The position numbers were made by a program, and so were the translations under genes. 9,790 nucleotides of DNA, taken from Gammaproteobacteria bacterium HGW-Gammaproteobacteria-14 (GTDB lineage: Bacteria; Pseudomonadota; Gammaproteobacteria; Pseudomonadales; Alcanivoracaceae). Location of the stretch: positions 1 to 9,790 of the forward strand of contig PGZG01000060.1 of NCBI GenBank assembly GCA_002840115.1, read 5' to 3'. Positions 1 to 7,124 of this stretch are shown one piece after another. The notes beneath the pieces were generated by a model. That model ran no database searches. It saw only the letters and a list, made by a program, of their open reading frames with translations, and was not told where the DNA came from. Each line of letters starts with the position of its first letter. The first letter of the stretch is position 1.

Positions 1-941
1 CCGCCGCGACCGCGCTCAACTTCGCCGGCCAGACGGGCCAGCCGTAACGGCGCGCGCTGGTTTTCGATCAACAGTTCGCCACTGAGGCCACCGCGAGTGA
101 GTCCGGCACGTACTTCCGGCAAGTGGGATGCGGGAATTTGCGCGCGTATTTCGATGCCGCGATCTGCATAGAGGCTGATTAACCTGTCTCCGGGGCGCAC
201 CCGCTCCCCTTCGGCCACATGCAGTGCGGTGATCCGGCCATCGAAAGGCGCCACCACCTGACTACGGGCGAGATCAAGGTCCGCCTGGTCCCGGGCTGCG
301 CGTACCCGTGCGATATCGCTGTCCAGACGGCGCAGGTCATTCTGATAGTTGCTGACGGCCAGTTGACGGGTTTCCAGATTTAACTGCTGGCGGGCCAGAT
401 TTTGCCGAGCATCATCCAGCTGGGTTTGTGAGGCCAGATTGGTTTCCCGCAGGCGCTCAAGGCGCGCCACGCTTTCCTGAGCCAGTGCGGTTAACTGCTG
501 CTCAAGGGCCAGCGCCTTTCGGTCGCTCTGGTGGCGATTGATGGCGGCGGCGCGCTGCGATTCTGCCTGAGCCAGCATGGCCTCTGCCTGAGCTCTGGCA
601 AGGGCAGCTTCTCTGGGGTCCAGTTGCAGAATAAGACTGCCGGCTTCAACCCGATCGCCGGGTAGTGATAGTGCCGCCTGTACTTGAGCCGTAACGGCCG
701 AGGACAGGGTGGCGCTGGCGGGGGACTCAATGCGGCCAAACAGTGCCAGCTGCGGGGAAAAGCTGTCGGGGCGAGCGATCTCCACCTGCACTCGCGGACT
801 GGTGTCCTGGGTGGGCTGTTGCGGCGCCGAGGGTTTAAACAGGCTTAGCAGAATAATCAGTGCCAGCGTTCCCAGAACCAGCCGGGGCACCGGAGGCAGG
901 TCACGCCAGCGGTTGGCCGCATTCTGCAGCATTGCTTTCAT
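1..941 (-). CDS. RND efflux periplasmic adaptor (HlyD/MFP family), 3' end missing
   Basis: This is a membrane fusion protein of the kind that links an inner-membrane RND pump to an outer-membrane channel. The first 313 codons are present; the C-terminal barrel and membrane-proximal domains lie beyond the left edge. Reading from ATG at 941, residues about 20-35 form a single hydrophobic N-terminal anchor (LVLGTLALIILLSLF). The first half of a biotinyl-lipoyl domain follows (about 70-110, with LPGDRVEAGSLILQLD). Next is a long Ala/Gln/Arg/Glu-rich coiled-coil hairpin (about 110-225). The second lipoyl half comes last (VVAPFDGRITALHVAEGERV, about 229-248). This order is diagnostic of the family. 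A GGGAGAAG stretch lies about 8 bases before the start. The gene diverges from ompR, so shared control is possible. The pump gene itself would be expected beyond the edge. The substrate cannot be told from an adaptor alone. Confidence 0.9.
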   Translation of the reverse strand, partial: MKAMLQNAANRWRDLPPVPRLVLGTLALIILLSLFKPSAPQQPTQDTSPRVQVEIARPDSFSPQLALFGRIESPASATLSSAVTAQVQAALSLPGDRVEAGSLILQLDPREAALARAQAEAMLAQAESQRAAAINRHQSDRKALALEQQLTALAQESVARLERLRETNLASQTQLDDARQNLARQQLNLETRQLAVSNYQNDLRRLDSDIARVRAARDQADLDLARSQVVAPFDGRITALHVAEGERVRPGDRLISLYADRGIEIRAQIPASHLPEVRAGLTRGGLSGELLIENQRAPLRLARLAGEVERGRG

Positions 942-991
942 CGGTAGGCTTCTCCCGGGAGTTAGGTCGTGCGGCAAAACCGGCCCGCTGG

Positions 992-1024
992 TGCTGCATC
1001 AGGCAACAATATACCTGTGCAGCA
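992..1024. promoter_or_regulatory. Inverted repeat around a candidate -10 box of the adaptor gene
   Basis: The arms are TGCTGCA (992-998) and TGCAGCA (1018-1024), with an inner AGG/CCT pair (1001-1003 and 1014-1016). They enclose AATATA at 1008-1013, which reads TATATT on the minus strand and is a plausible -10 box about 67 bases before the adaptor ATG. No good -35 box is visible at the right distance. GTGCAG also repeats directly at 1019 and 1032. An operator for a dimeric regulator would fit, but a chance repeat is possible. The rest of the 942-1205 gap holds no gene that I can see. Confidence 0.35.
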
Positions 1025-1070
1025 GGGTAACGTGCAGTAGTCGGTATCATTGAGTAAACGCATCTGTGCT

Positions 1071-1098
1071 TTGTGTTGCATGAATAGCTGGCCATAAC
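1071..1098 (+). promoter_or_regulatory. Possible weak promoter for the ompR operon
   Basis: TTGTGT (1071-1076), a 16-base spacer and CATAAC (1093-1098) give a partial sigma-70 match, with 3 of 6 and 4 of 6 consensus positions. It lies about 107 bases before the ompR ATG. It is the best match I found by eye in the gap, but it is weak and other placements are possible. Confidence 0.2.
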
Positions 1099-1195
1099 CA
1101 TCACAGTTTGAAACCTTTGTTGTCACCCGATGGCGCTTGTAGCAGTTGAAATACCATGGCGACGTCGGGAAGATGCTTCCACCTTTCACAGTGCC

Positions 1196-1199
1196 GGAG
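1196..1199 (+). promoter_or_regulatory. Ribosome binding site deciding the ompR start
   Basis: GGAG lies six bases before ATG at 1206. This favours that start over the in-frame TTG at 1146 and ATG at 1173, whose extra residues have no counterpart in OmpR. From 1206 the protein matches OmpR in length and in the position of its acidic pocket. Confidence 0.7.
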
Positions 1200-1205
1200 C
1201 CGGCC

Positions 1206-1922
1206 ATGACTGCTGAACAACCTCTCGACAAGATTCTGGTGGTGGATGATGACGCCCGTCTGCGTAGCTTGTTGCAGCGGTTTCTGGAGGAGCAGGGGTT
1301 TTATGTTAAAGCGGTGGGTGATGCCGAGCAGATGGACAAGGCGCTGTCGCGGGAGTTGTTTTCCCTGATGGTGCTGGACCTGATGTTACCGGGAGAGGAT
1401 GGTTTGTCTATCTGCCGACGTTTGCGCGGCGAGGGCAGCGATTTGCCCATCATTATGCTCACCGCCAAGGGCGATGATAATGAGCGTATTGAAGGGCTGG
1501 TGCTGGGTGCTGATGACTACCTGGCCAAGCCTTTCAATCCTCAGGAGCTCGATGCGCGCATTCGCGCCGTATTGCGTCGTCGGGTGCGAGATTTGCCAGG
1601 AGCGCCCAGCCGTGATCAGGAGTCTGTGAGTTTCGGCCCCTGGTCATTGAATCTGGCTACCCGGGTGTTGCATCGGGAAGGCAAGGAAGTCAGCCTCACT
1701 ACCGGTGAGTTCGCAGTGCTCAAGGCGTTGGTTCAACACCAGCGTGAACCCCTGACCCGTGATAAGTTGATGAATCTTGCTCGTGGTAGAGAATGGTCCG
1801 CGATGGAGCGTTCCATTGATGTTCAGGTGTCGCGTCTGCGGCGTCTTATTGAAGAAGACCCTTCCCGGCCTCGCTACCTGCAAACGGTATGGGGCGTAGG
1901 GTATGTTTTTATCCCTGAATAG
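1206..1922 (+). CDS. ompR: Two-component response regulator OmpR
   Basis: This is a cytoplasmic transcription factor, activated by phosphorylation from EnvZ, that classically controls porin and other envelope genes in response to osmolarity and pH. The protein has 238 residues against 239 in E. coli. The receiver domain (about 8-125) has the acidic pair D14/D15, phospho-acceptor D58 (in LMVLDLMLPGEDG), T86 (MLTAKGDD) and K108 (LAKPFNP). The winged-helix domain (about 140-238) has the typical OmpR sequences LTRDKLMNLARGREWSAMER and IDVQVSRLRRLIEEDPSRPR, ending TVWGVGYVFIPE. These are so close to enterobacterial OmpR that the assignment is to the orthologue and not just the family. It is the first gene of an operon with envZ, 84 bases apart. 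ATG at 1206 is chosen from the Shine-Dalgarno site and family length. All key residues are present. Confidence 0.96.
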   Translation: MTAEQPLDKILVVDDDARLRSLLQRFLEEQGFYVKAVGDAEQMDKALSRELFSLMVLDLMLPGEDGLSICRRLRGEGSDLPIIMLTAKGDDNERIEGLVLGADDYLAKPFNPQELDARIRAVLRRRVRDLPGAPSRDQESVSFGPWSLNLATRVLHREGKEVSLTTGEFAVLKALVQHQREPLTRDKLMNLARGREWSAMERSIDVQVSRLRRLIEEDPSRPRYLQTVWGVGYVFIPE

Positions 1923-2006
1923 CTCGCCGACAGCGCGGTGTTTAGTGCGCTATGCTAATGGCCATTGCGGCGTTGTGCCCCTCGCCCTGTTCGTGGAGCT
2001 GATCTG

Positions 2007-3326
2007 ATGATGTCCTGGTTTTTGCCGCGTACCGCCTTTGCGCGAGCAGCTTTAATCGCCGCCATGGTAATTGGTCTTAGCCAAGCCCTGAGCTTGGTGT
2101 TCTTCGCCCGTAATGCCTACATCCCCGGCATTCGTCAGGCGGCGGAGCTGACGGTACTGCATGCGGATCTTATGTTTGGTGAGGACCGCGACCCGGAAAT
2201 TGGTGCCCGTCTGGGTGGCGCCATGGGTATTCGGGTGTTTTCAAAACGTCAGGTTATTGGTGATGAGGCACCATTGGTTTTTCGGCCGGTGGTGGATCGT
2301 TTTCGTCGCGAAGTTGAAGCGCTTCTTAGTGAGTCGGTTACGGTTTTGTATGAAGATCAGCGTAGCCCGGTGCTCTGGGTAAATGCACCCTCATTCAAAG
2401 GCAAGTGGTTGCGAGTGCCGATGAACTTTTTTCGCCACTATGATCGTTATCTGCTGATTGGCTGGGGGGTGACGGTGCCTCTGCTCGCCATTCTTGCGGG
2501 TCTCTGGATTGCTCGTGGCATTACCGATCCTCTGCGAAAGCTCGCCCGTGTGGCGAGCGTTGTGGGTCGTGGGGAACCAACACCGTTGCTGGATGATCGT
2601 TCGGGCACCCGGGAAATGCAGGCGGTGAACAAAGCGTTTAACCGGATGGCGAGCGATATGCTCTACGCTCAGCGTGATAGGGCTTTGCTGCTGGCAGGCA
2701 TTTCCCATGACCTGCGTACGCCGCTTACTCGTATGCGACTGTCGGCTGAATTTCTTCAGGATGAAGAGCTGAGAGCTGGAATTATTGCCGACATTGAAGA
2801 TATGGATGCGATTCTTGAGCAATTTATCGCGTTTATTCGTGACGGTGCTGATGAGGTGCCGGAATTTGAGAGTCTGAATGTATTAATTGAAGAAGTATTG
2901 CAGCGTCATGATCGTACTGATATTCGTCTGGAGTTGCATGATGTGCCCCGTTTAATGCTTAAGCGGCTGACGTTCCGTCGGCTGCTCTCCAACCTGATTA
3001 CTAATGCGGTGAAGTATGGTGCTCAGCCAGTGTTTATCAGCACCGCGGTGAATCGGGGCGAGGTGGTATTGACGGTGCGGGATCATGGTCCCGGAGTGAG
3101 GGAGGAAGATGTACCCATGTTGCTACAGCCTTTTTCTCGTGGGGAAAAGGCGAGAACCTTAAGTGGTTCCGGACTGGGGTTGGCTATCGTGAAGCGTATT
3201 GTGGATATGCATCATGGTCGGATGAATCTCAGCAATCACCCGGATGGTGGCTTGCAGGTGGAAATTCGCCTGCCCTTCACTGGGCGAATCGTGCCGCCGG
3301 AGGCATTGTCATCGCGGGTGCGGTAA
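2007..3326 (+). CDS. envZ: Osmosensor histidine kinase EnvZ
   Basis: This is an inner-membrane sensor kinase/phosphatase that sets OmpR phosphorylation. From ATG at 2007 it has 439 residues (E. coli EnvZ 450). The order is: TM1 about 13-33, a periplasmic segment about 34-146, TM2 about 148-168, HAMP about 169-222, dimerisation/phosphotransfer domain about 222-282, and ATPase domain about 315-425. Phospho-His is H234 in GISHDLRTPLTRMRLSAEF, and T238 completes the HDxxT motif needed for phosphatase activity in this family. ATP-site motifs are N333 (NLITNAVKYG), D359/G361/G363 (VRDHGPGV), F376 (LLQPFSRGEKARTLSGSG) and the GLGLAIVKRIVD region. GGAG at 1995-1998 lies eight bases before the start; ATG at 2010 is an equally placed alternative, and TTG/CTG-type starts further up are less likely. 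The periplasmic part does not resemble a named ligand-binding fold to my eye. The gene after it encodes a periplasmic binding protein that might supply a signal. Confidence 0.95.
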   Translation: MMSWFLPRTAFARAALIAAMVIGLSQALSLVFFARNAYIPGIRQAAELTVLHADLMFGEDRDPEIGARLGGAMGIRVFSKRQVIGDEAPLVFRPVVDRFRREVEALLSESVTVLYEDQRSPVLWVNAPSFKGKWLRVPMNFFRHYDRYLLIGWGVTVPLLAILAGLWIARGITDPLRKLARVASVVGRGEPTPLLDDRSGTREMQAVNKAFNRMASDMLYAQRDRALLLAGISHDLRTPLTRMRLSAEFLQDEELRAGIIADIEDMDAILEQFIAFIRDGADEVPEFESLNVLIEEVLQRHDRTDIRLELHDVPRLMLKRLTFRRLLSNLITNAVKYGAQPVFISTAVNRGEVVLTVRDHGPGVREEDVPMLLQPFSRGEKARTLSGSGLGLAIVKRIVDMHHGRMNLSNHPDGGLQVEIRLPFTGRIVPPEALSSRVR

Positions 3327-3364
3327 GCTGGTTCTATGTAGGGTTTTTCTGTTGAGGGTGGAGC

Positions 3365-4111
3365 ATGCTGCGAAGGCTGCTGGTGACTATTGTTTCGGCC
3401 ATGCTGGTATCCTCAATATCTTTCGCTGAGCCTGTGGTTGTGCGAGTAAAACTGGAGCCTTTCCCGCCGCTGGTTAATTCGGATGGGTCTGGTCTCGCCC
3501 CACAATTGCTCAAACATCTGGAAACCCTGTCTGAGCTGCGCTTCGATATTGAAGTCATGTCTTACAGTCGTGCCAAATTCCTGCTGCAGAATGGCGAGGC
3601 CGACTTGATCGGCCCGGTGCCTGTCGGCATGGAAAGCAAGGAATTCTATTTTGATGCAATTGAACTTGATTGGCAGGTGGATACGGCGGCGGATTTGTAT
3701 GTGATGGATCGAGCGATGCTTGATCAGAAGGAATTGCATGACTTTGATATTGGAACTCCGCTGGGCAATGCGCGATTTTTTGCAGAGTTAACGGGCGTGC
3801 CAGCAAGAAACTTTGTTGAAACCACTCTGGAAAGTCTTGTTCAGATGTTGGTGACAGGACGAATTGATGTTCTGTTATTTGAGCGTGCCTCAACATTATC
3901 CATGCTTCGGCAAATGAATATTGAAGAGGTTTTCTATCAGAACATGGTGACTATCCCGGCAGGCTTTGCGGTCCGTGCCAATGAAGATGGGCTGCGGCTT
4001 AAGACCCTTCTTGATGAGCTGCTGCGCGACGCGGATATTTCTGCATTGTTGGCGGAATATGAACTGTATATGAGCATGCCAGCGGAAGGGCCGGTATCTT
4101 TAATGCCATAG
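3365..4111 (+). CDS. Secreted solute-binding-like protein (SBP_bac_3 style)
   Basis: The protein has 248 residues, with a clear Sec signal peptide: MLRR, a hydrophobic core to about residue 19, then a likely cut after SFA at 21. The mature part reads like a periplasmic amino-acid-type binding protein. It has an opening strand with VRVKLEPFPPLV, GLAPQLLKHL, the lobe motif NGEADLIGPVPVG (about 76-88), a second lobe beginning DIGTPLGNARFF (about 128-139), and VTGRIDVLLFE (about 163-173). These features match the general SBP_bac_3 pattern; the exact ligand is unknown. No ABC permease or ATPase gene is nearby, and the gene begins 38 bases after envZ, so it belongs to the ompR-envZ transcript. GAGG at 3354-3357 is a well-placed Shine-Dalgarno site. 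It may serve sensing and not uptake, but that is inference. Base composition is noticeably more AT-rich than in the adaptor or thrS. Confidence 0.75.
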   Translation: MLRRLLVTIVSAMLVSSISFAEPVVVRVKLEPFPPLVNSDGSGLAPQLLKHLETLSELRFDIEVMSYSRAKFLLQNGEADLIGPVPVGMESKEFYFDAIELDWQVDTAADLYVMDRAMLDQKELHDFDIGTPLGNARFFAELTGVPARNFVETTLESLVQMLVTGRIDVLLFERASTLSMLRQMNIEEVFYQNMVTIPAGFAVRANEDGLRLKTLLDELLRDADISALLAEYELYMSMPAEGPVSLMP

Positions 4112-4136
4112 TCTGGCGCGGGGCTGCTTTATTGAT

Positions 4137-4154
4137 GCCGGATTTTTATCCGGC
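4137..4154 (+). terminator. Hairpin between convergent genes, possible terminator of the ompR operon
   Basis: GCCGGAT (4137-4143) and ATCCGGC (4148-4154) form a perfect 7-bp stem with a TTTT loop, followed by TTTAT on the plus strand. It lies 25 bases after the stop of the binding-protein gene. On the minus strand it directly follows the dihydroorotase stop, but there it lacks a T-run, so it is more convincing for the plus-strand transcript. The short, interrupted T-tract makes it a modest terminator. Confidence 0.55.
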
Positions 4155-4155
4155 T

Positions 4156-5505
4156 TTATCGAAAGGCCTGGGCGGAGAATTCCAGTCGCTTGCCATTAGG
4201 TTTCCCCAGTATTTTATTGTTATGCCAGACAATTTCGCCGTTTACCATGGTGGTATCAATGCGGGCTCCAAAGGTCCTGCCAGCGAAGGGCGTCCAGCCG
4301 CATTTATACAGAACCCGCGCTTTGGTGACTGAGGTGTGATTATTCATATCCACTAATACCAGATCCGCATGGTAGCCCTCGCGAATGTAGCCTCGATCAA
4401 CCATGCCATAACGATCCGCCACGGCATGGCTGGTTTTTCGAACCACCAGGGGCAGGTCAAAAATCTCCCGCTTCACCAGCTCAATTAGCGCTAGCAGTGC
4501 ATCCTGAACCAGAGGTAGTCCGGCTGGTGCGTCCCAATAGGGCTGGCACTTTTCTTCCAGAGTATGAGGGGCATGATCTGTGGCAATGATATCAATCAGG
4601 TCATCTTTGACAGCCTGCAACAATGCTTGCTGATCGGTTGGATATTTAATGGCCGGATTACATTTGATCAGATTGCCAAGTTGTGGATAGTCCGTGTTGT
4701 TGAAGTAAAGATGATGTACGCAGGCTTCGGCGGTGATGTTTTTACCGTTTATAGGACCGGCGGTAAAAAGAGCCAGCTCTCGGGCTGTGGTCAAATGCAG
4801 TACGTGCAGTTTGCTGTTGTGTTTTTTTGCTAACGAGACGGCCAGTGAAGAGCTGAGCCAGCACGCTTCCTCACTTCTGATGACGGGGTGATGGTCTGCG
4901 CTGAGTGCGTTCCCATATTTCTCAAGGGCTGCGGCTTCGTTTCTTTGTATCAGGGGTGTGTCTTCACAGTGAGTGGCAATCAGGATCGGGCATTCGGCAA
5001 AAATTCGGTTCAGGGCGTCATGCTGATCCACCAGTAAATCCCCGGTGGAAGCCCCCATAAAGACTTTGACGCCACAGGCCTGGCCAACGGCAAGAGCGCG
5101 TATTTCATCAATATTGAAGTTCGAGGCGCCGAGGTAAAAAGCATAGTTGGCCATGCTGCGTCCGGCGGCGCGCTGGTATTTTTCTTCCAGAGCCTCCCGG
5201 CTCAGTGTCGCCGGTTTGACGTTGGGCATTTCCATATAGCTGGTAATGCCCCCGGCAACGGCGGCGCGGGACTCCGTGGCGATATCCCCTTTGTGCATCA
5301 GGCCGGGTTCCCGGAAATGCACCTGATCATCGATCATACCGGGGATCAGGTGGCGCCCTTTGGCGTCAATGACTACTGCGTTGGCAGGAGCGCTAATGGT
5401 TGAGGCAACGCTGTCGATGCGGCCATCGCGAATCAATACATCAGCTTCAGTAATCCGGCCTTCGTTAACCAGACTGGCATTGCTGATCAGTATCGGTGCG
5501 GGCAC
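4156..5505 (-). CDS. pyrC: Dihydroorotase, class I-like amidohydrolase
   Basis: It is predicted to interconvert carbamoyl-aspartate and dihydroorotate, the third step of pyrimidine synthesis, in the cytoplasm. The 449-residue length fits the long (class I-like) dihydroorotases and not the roughly 350-residue PyrC of E. coli. Metal-site candidates are H63, K147 (VKVFMGAST, possible bridging Lys), H179 (ATHCED), H234 or H237 (LHVLHLTT) and D310 (IATDHAPHTLEEK). R65 in HFREPG is a substrate-binding position in the family. The usual first His of the D-x-H-x-H motif is Gln here (MIDDQVHFREPG, Q61). I recall a similar DDQVHFREPG sequence in some other bacterial dihydroorotases, so it may mark a subgroup. 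The C-terminal composite domain (REGYHADLVLVDM) is present. The start is GTG, supported by AGGAG. Another amidohydrolase activity (allantoinase or hydantoinase type) is less likely but not excluded. The symbol is by function only. Confidence 0.82.
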   Translation of the reverse strand: MPAPILISNASLVNEGRITEADVLIRDGRIDSVASTISAPANAVVIDAKGRHLIPGMIDDQVHFREPGLMHKGDIATESRAAVAGGITSYMEMPNVKPATLSREALEEKYQRAAGRSMANYAFYLGASNFNIDEIRALAVGQACGVKVFMGASTGDLLVDQHDALNRIFAECPILIATHCEDTPLIQRNEAAALEKYGNALSADHHPVIRSEEACWLSSSLAVSLAKKHNSKLHVLHLTTARELALFTAGPINGKNITAEACVHHLYFNNTDYPQLGNLIKCNPAIKYPTDQQALLQAVKDDLIDIIATDHAPHTLEEKCQPYWDAPAGLPLVQDALLALIELVKREIFDLPLVVRKTSHAVADRYGMVDRGYIREGYHADLVLVDMNNHTSVTKARVLYKCGWTPFAGRTFGARIDTTMVNGEIVWHNNKILGKPNGKRLEFSAQAFR

Positions 5506-5512
5506 AGCTATG

Positions 5513-5517
5513 CTCCT
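5513..5517 (-). promoter_or_regulatory. Ribosome binding site fixing a GTG start for dihydroorotase
   Basis: On the minus strand AGGAG lies seven bases before GTG at 5505. No in-frame ATG offers comparable spacing, and the family motif begins a few residues in (ILISNASLV), so GTG is the likely start. Confidence 0.75.
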
Positions 5518-5611
5518 GTGAACGGTCTCTTAGTGGCGAGTCCTGAATGGCTTTCGTTGGCGCCGTTAGTCCCTTTCATGGTGTTTCGGGTTGGTGTATC
5601 AGGCGGGATCA

Positions 5612-5639
5612 AGCATAGAGTATTTGTTGTCTTTTGCAA
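5612..5639 (-). promoter_or_regulatory. Candidate promoter of the dihydroorotase gene
   Basis: Read on the minus strand, TTGCAA (5639-5634), a 16-base spacer and TATGCT (5617-5612) resemble a sigma-70 promoter. It implies a leader of roughly 100 bases before the GTG start, without an obvious riboswitch or leader peptide. It would let the gene be transcribed separately from the upstream thrS-hisI-cysS operon. Confidence 0.4.
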
Positions 5640-5649
5640 CTCTGTTGCA
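5635..5649. repeat. Short inverted repeat overlapping the candidate -35 box
   Basis: TGCAAC (5635-5640) and GTTGCA (5644-5649) flank a TCT centre and cover the candidate -35 of the dihydroorotase promoter. An 8-base palindrome, GCATATGC (5647-5654), adjoins it. An operator at this place would repress the promoter. I do not recognise the sequence as a PurR or other known site. Confidence 0.4.
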
Positions 5650-5661
5650 TATGCGGCGCAT

Positions 5662-5721
5662 CTGAATAACGCTTTGTGGGCCAGTCTGAAAGCCCTGCGG
5701 AGACCCCAAAGTGTTATTCAG
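5662..5721. repeat. Long imperfect inverted repeat between cysS and dihydroorotase
   Basis: The outer arms CTGAATAAC (5662-5670) and GTTATTCAG (5713-5721) are perfect. Inside them CTTTG pairs with CAAAG, and GGG with CCC, interrupted by one G/T position and a single unpaired T. That gives 17 perfect pairs plus one G-U wobble if read as plus-strand RNA, around a 23-base centre. On the minus strand the wobble becomes an A/C mismatch, so the plus-strand RNA would be more stable. It begins 15 bases beyond the cysS stop, as a terminator might, but no T-run follows in either direction. The rest of the 5506-5735 gap shows no gene. It may be an RNA structure, a transcription end point or a dispersed repeat unit. 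Confidence 0.6.
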
Positions 5722-5735
5722 AGGTGCGGGGGGCT

Positions 5736-7124
5736 TCAGCTGCGGGACCAGCGGGTGCCTTCGCGGGTGTCTTCCAGCACAATGCCGGCGGCCAGCAGTT
5801 CGTCGCGAATGGCATCGGAGCGGGTGAAGTCGCGGGCTTTTTTCGCGGCATTGCGCTCGGCGATCAGGGATTCGATCTGTTCGCTGCCCATGCCGTCGCT
5901 GCCGCCTTTGCTTTGGAACCAGCTAGCCGGATCTTGCTGCAACAGACCGAGCAGGTCGCCGGCGGCAACCAGTTCGGCTTTCAGTTGTGGCTTGTCGTCG
6001 ACTTCGGCTTTGTTCAGTTGTGCGGCAATGGCGTGCAGGGCGCTGATGGCTCCGGCGCTGTTCAAATCATCCTGTAATGCCAGAAGCACGGGATGATCAT
6101 CAGGTAATTGATAGTCTGATTGAGCGGTAACTGATTCGCCACGGCCGAGCAGGGCGTAGTACAGGGAGTCGATAGTTGATTCCGCTTGCTGCAGGACTTC
6201 TTCGCTGAAATTCAGCGGCGAACGATAGTGTGAAGACAGCAGCGCAAAGCGCAGCACTTCGCCGCGATACTGTTTTAGCAGCTCACGCACCAGACGGAAG
6301 TTGCCGAGTGATTTCGACATTTTTTCGCCATCAATATTGATATAGCCGTTATGCATCCAGTAACGGACATACTCGGTATCGTGGGCGCAGCAGCCCTGGG
6401 CAATTTCATTTTCGTGATGTGGAAAAATCAGATCCTGACCGCCGCCATGAATATCAATAACGTTGCCAAGATGACGGCTGATCATGGCCGAGCATTCAAT
6501 GTGCCAGCCCGGACGACCGCGGCCCCAGGGGGAGTCCCAGCCCGGCTGGTCATCACTACTGGGTTTCCACAGGACAAAGTCGCCTGGATATTTCTTGTAG
6601 GGCGCAACCTCAACGCGAGCACCGGCAATCATGTCGTCCAGCGAGCGTTTTGACAGGCGGCCATAGTTCGGCATCGACTCCACCGCGAACAGCACATGGC
6701 CTTCGGCGGCATAGGCGTGGCCTTTGCGAATCAGCGTTTCGATCATGGTGATCATGTCGCCCACATGGTCCGTGGCGTAGGGCACGATGGTTGGCGGCAG
6801 TGCATTCAGTTGCGCCATGTCTTCCGCATAGGCGGCGCTGAAGCGATCGGTAATCGCGCTGATAGGTTCGCCAATATCCCGCGCAGCGGTCATGATCTTG
6901 TCGTCAATATCCGTGATATTACGGGCATAAACCACATGGTTTTCACCATAAAGGCGGCGCAATACCCGAAATAGCAAATCAAACACCACCACCGGGCGGG
7001 CATTGCCGATATGCACGTAGTTGTACACCGTCGGACCACACACATACATAGTCACCCGGTTCGGGTCGAGCGGGGTGAAAGCTTCTTTTTTACCGGTCAG
7101 GGTGTTGTGAATCTGCAGAGACAT
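5736..7124 (-). CDS. cysS: Cysteinyl-tRNA synthetase
   Basis: It charges tRNA-Cys with cysteine in the cytoplasm, as a class I synthetase. The length is 462 residues against 461 in E. coli. The zinc ligands that give CysRS its cysteine selectivity are visible as C29 (MYVCGPTVYN), C211 (HIECSAM), H236 and E240 (FPHHENE). The HIGH-type motif is HIGN at 38-41, and KMSKS is at 268-272 (GEKMSKSLGNF). The DALR and C-terminal tRNA-binding part (about 310-462) is complete and ends in TREGTRWSRS. The ATG overlaps the hisI stop codon as TAATG, and no good Shine-Dalgarno site precedes it, so translation is probably coupled to hisI. It is the last gene of the thrS-hisI-cysS operon. Confidence 0.97.
   Translation of the reverse strand: MSLQIHNTLTGKKEAFTPLDPNRVTMYVCGPTVYNYVHIGNARPVVVFDLLFRVLRRLYGENHVVYARNITDIDDKIMTAARDIGEPISAITDRFSAAYAEDMAQLNALPPTIVPYATDHVGDMITMIETLIRKGHAYAAEGHVLFAVESMPNYGRLSKRSLDDMIAGARVEVAPYKKYPGDFVLWKPSSDDQPGWDSPWGRGRPGWHIECSAMISRHLGNVIDIHGGGQDLIFPHHENEIAQGCCAHDTEYVRYWMHNGYINIDGEKMSKSLGNFRLVRELLKQYRGEVLRFALLSSHYRSPLNFSEEVLQQAESTIDSLYYALLGRGESVTAQSDYQLPDDHPVLLALQDDLNSAGAISALHAIAAQLNKAEVDDKPQLKAELVAAGDLLGLLQQDPASWFQSKGGSDGMGSEQIESLIAERNAAKKARDFTRSDAIRDELLAAGIVLEDTREGTRWSRS

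Noticed and set aside
1146..1205. N-terminal extension of OmpR from a TTG start at 1146
   Set aside because: The 20 extra residues have no OmpR counterpart, and a well-spaced GGAG supports ATG at 1206.
1923..2006. Separate gene or leader between ompR and envZ
   Set aside because: The 84 bases hold no start with a ribosome site that gives a plausible peptide and no strong hairpin; it is taken as an untranslated spacer.
5662..5721. Integron attC site
   Set aside because: The outer arms end in AAC and begin with GTT, but the neighbouring bases do not fit the RYYYAAC/GTTRRRY core sites, and no integrase or cassette genes are present.
5518..6096. Plus-strand open frames over the cysS-dihydroorotase gap and the cysS 3' end
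   Set aside because: They run antisense into cysS, are low in complexity (Ser/Arg/Ala-rich) and lack a ribosome site; they are shadows of cysS.
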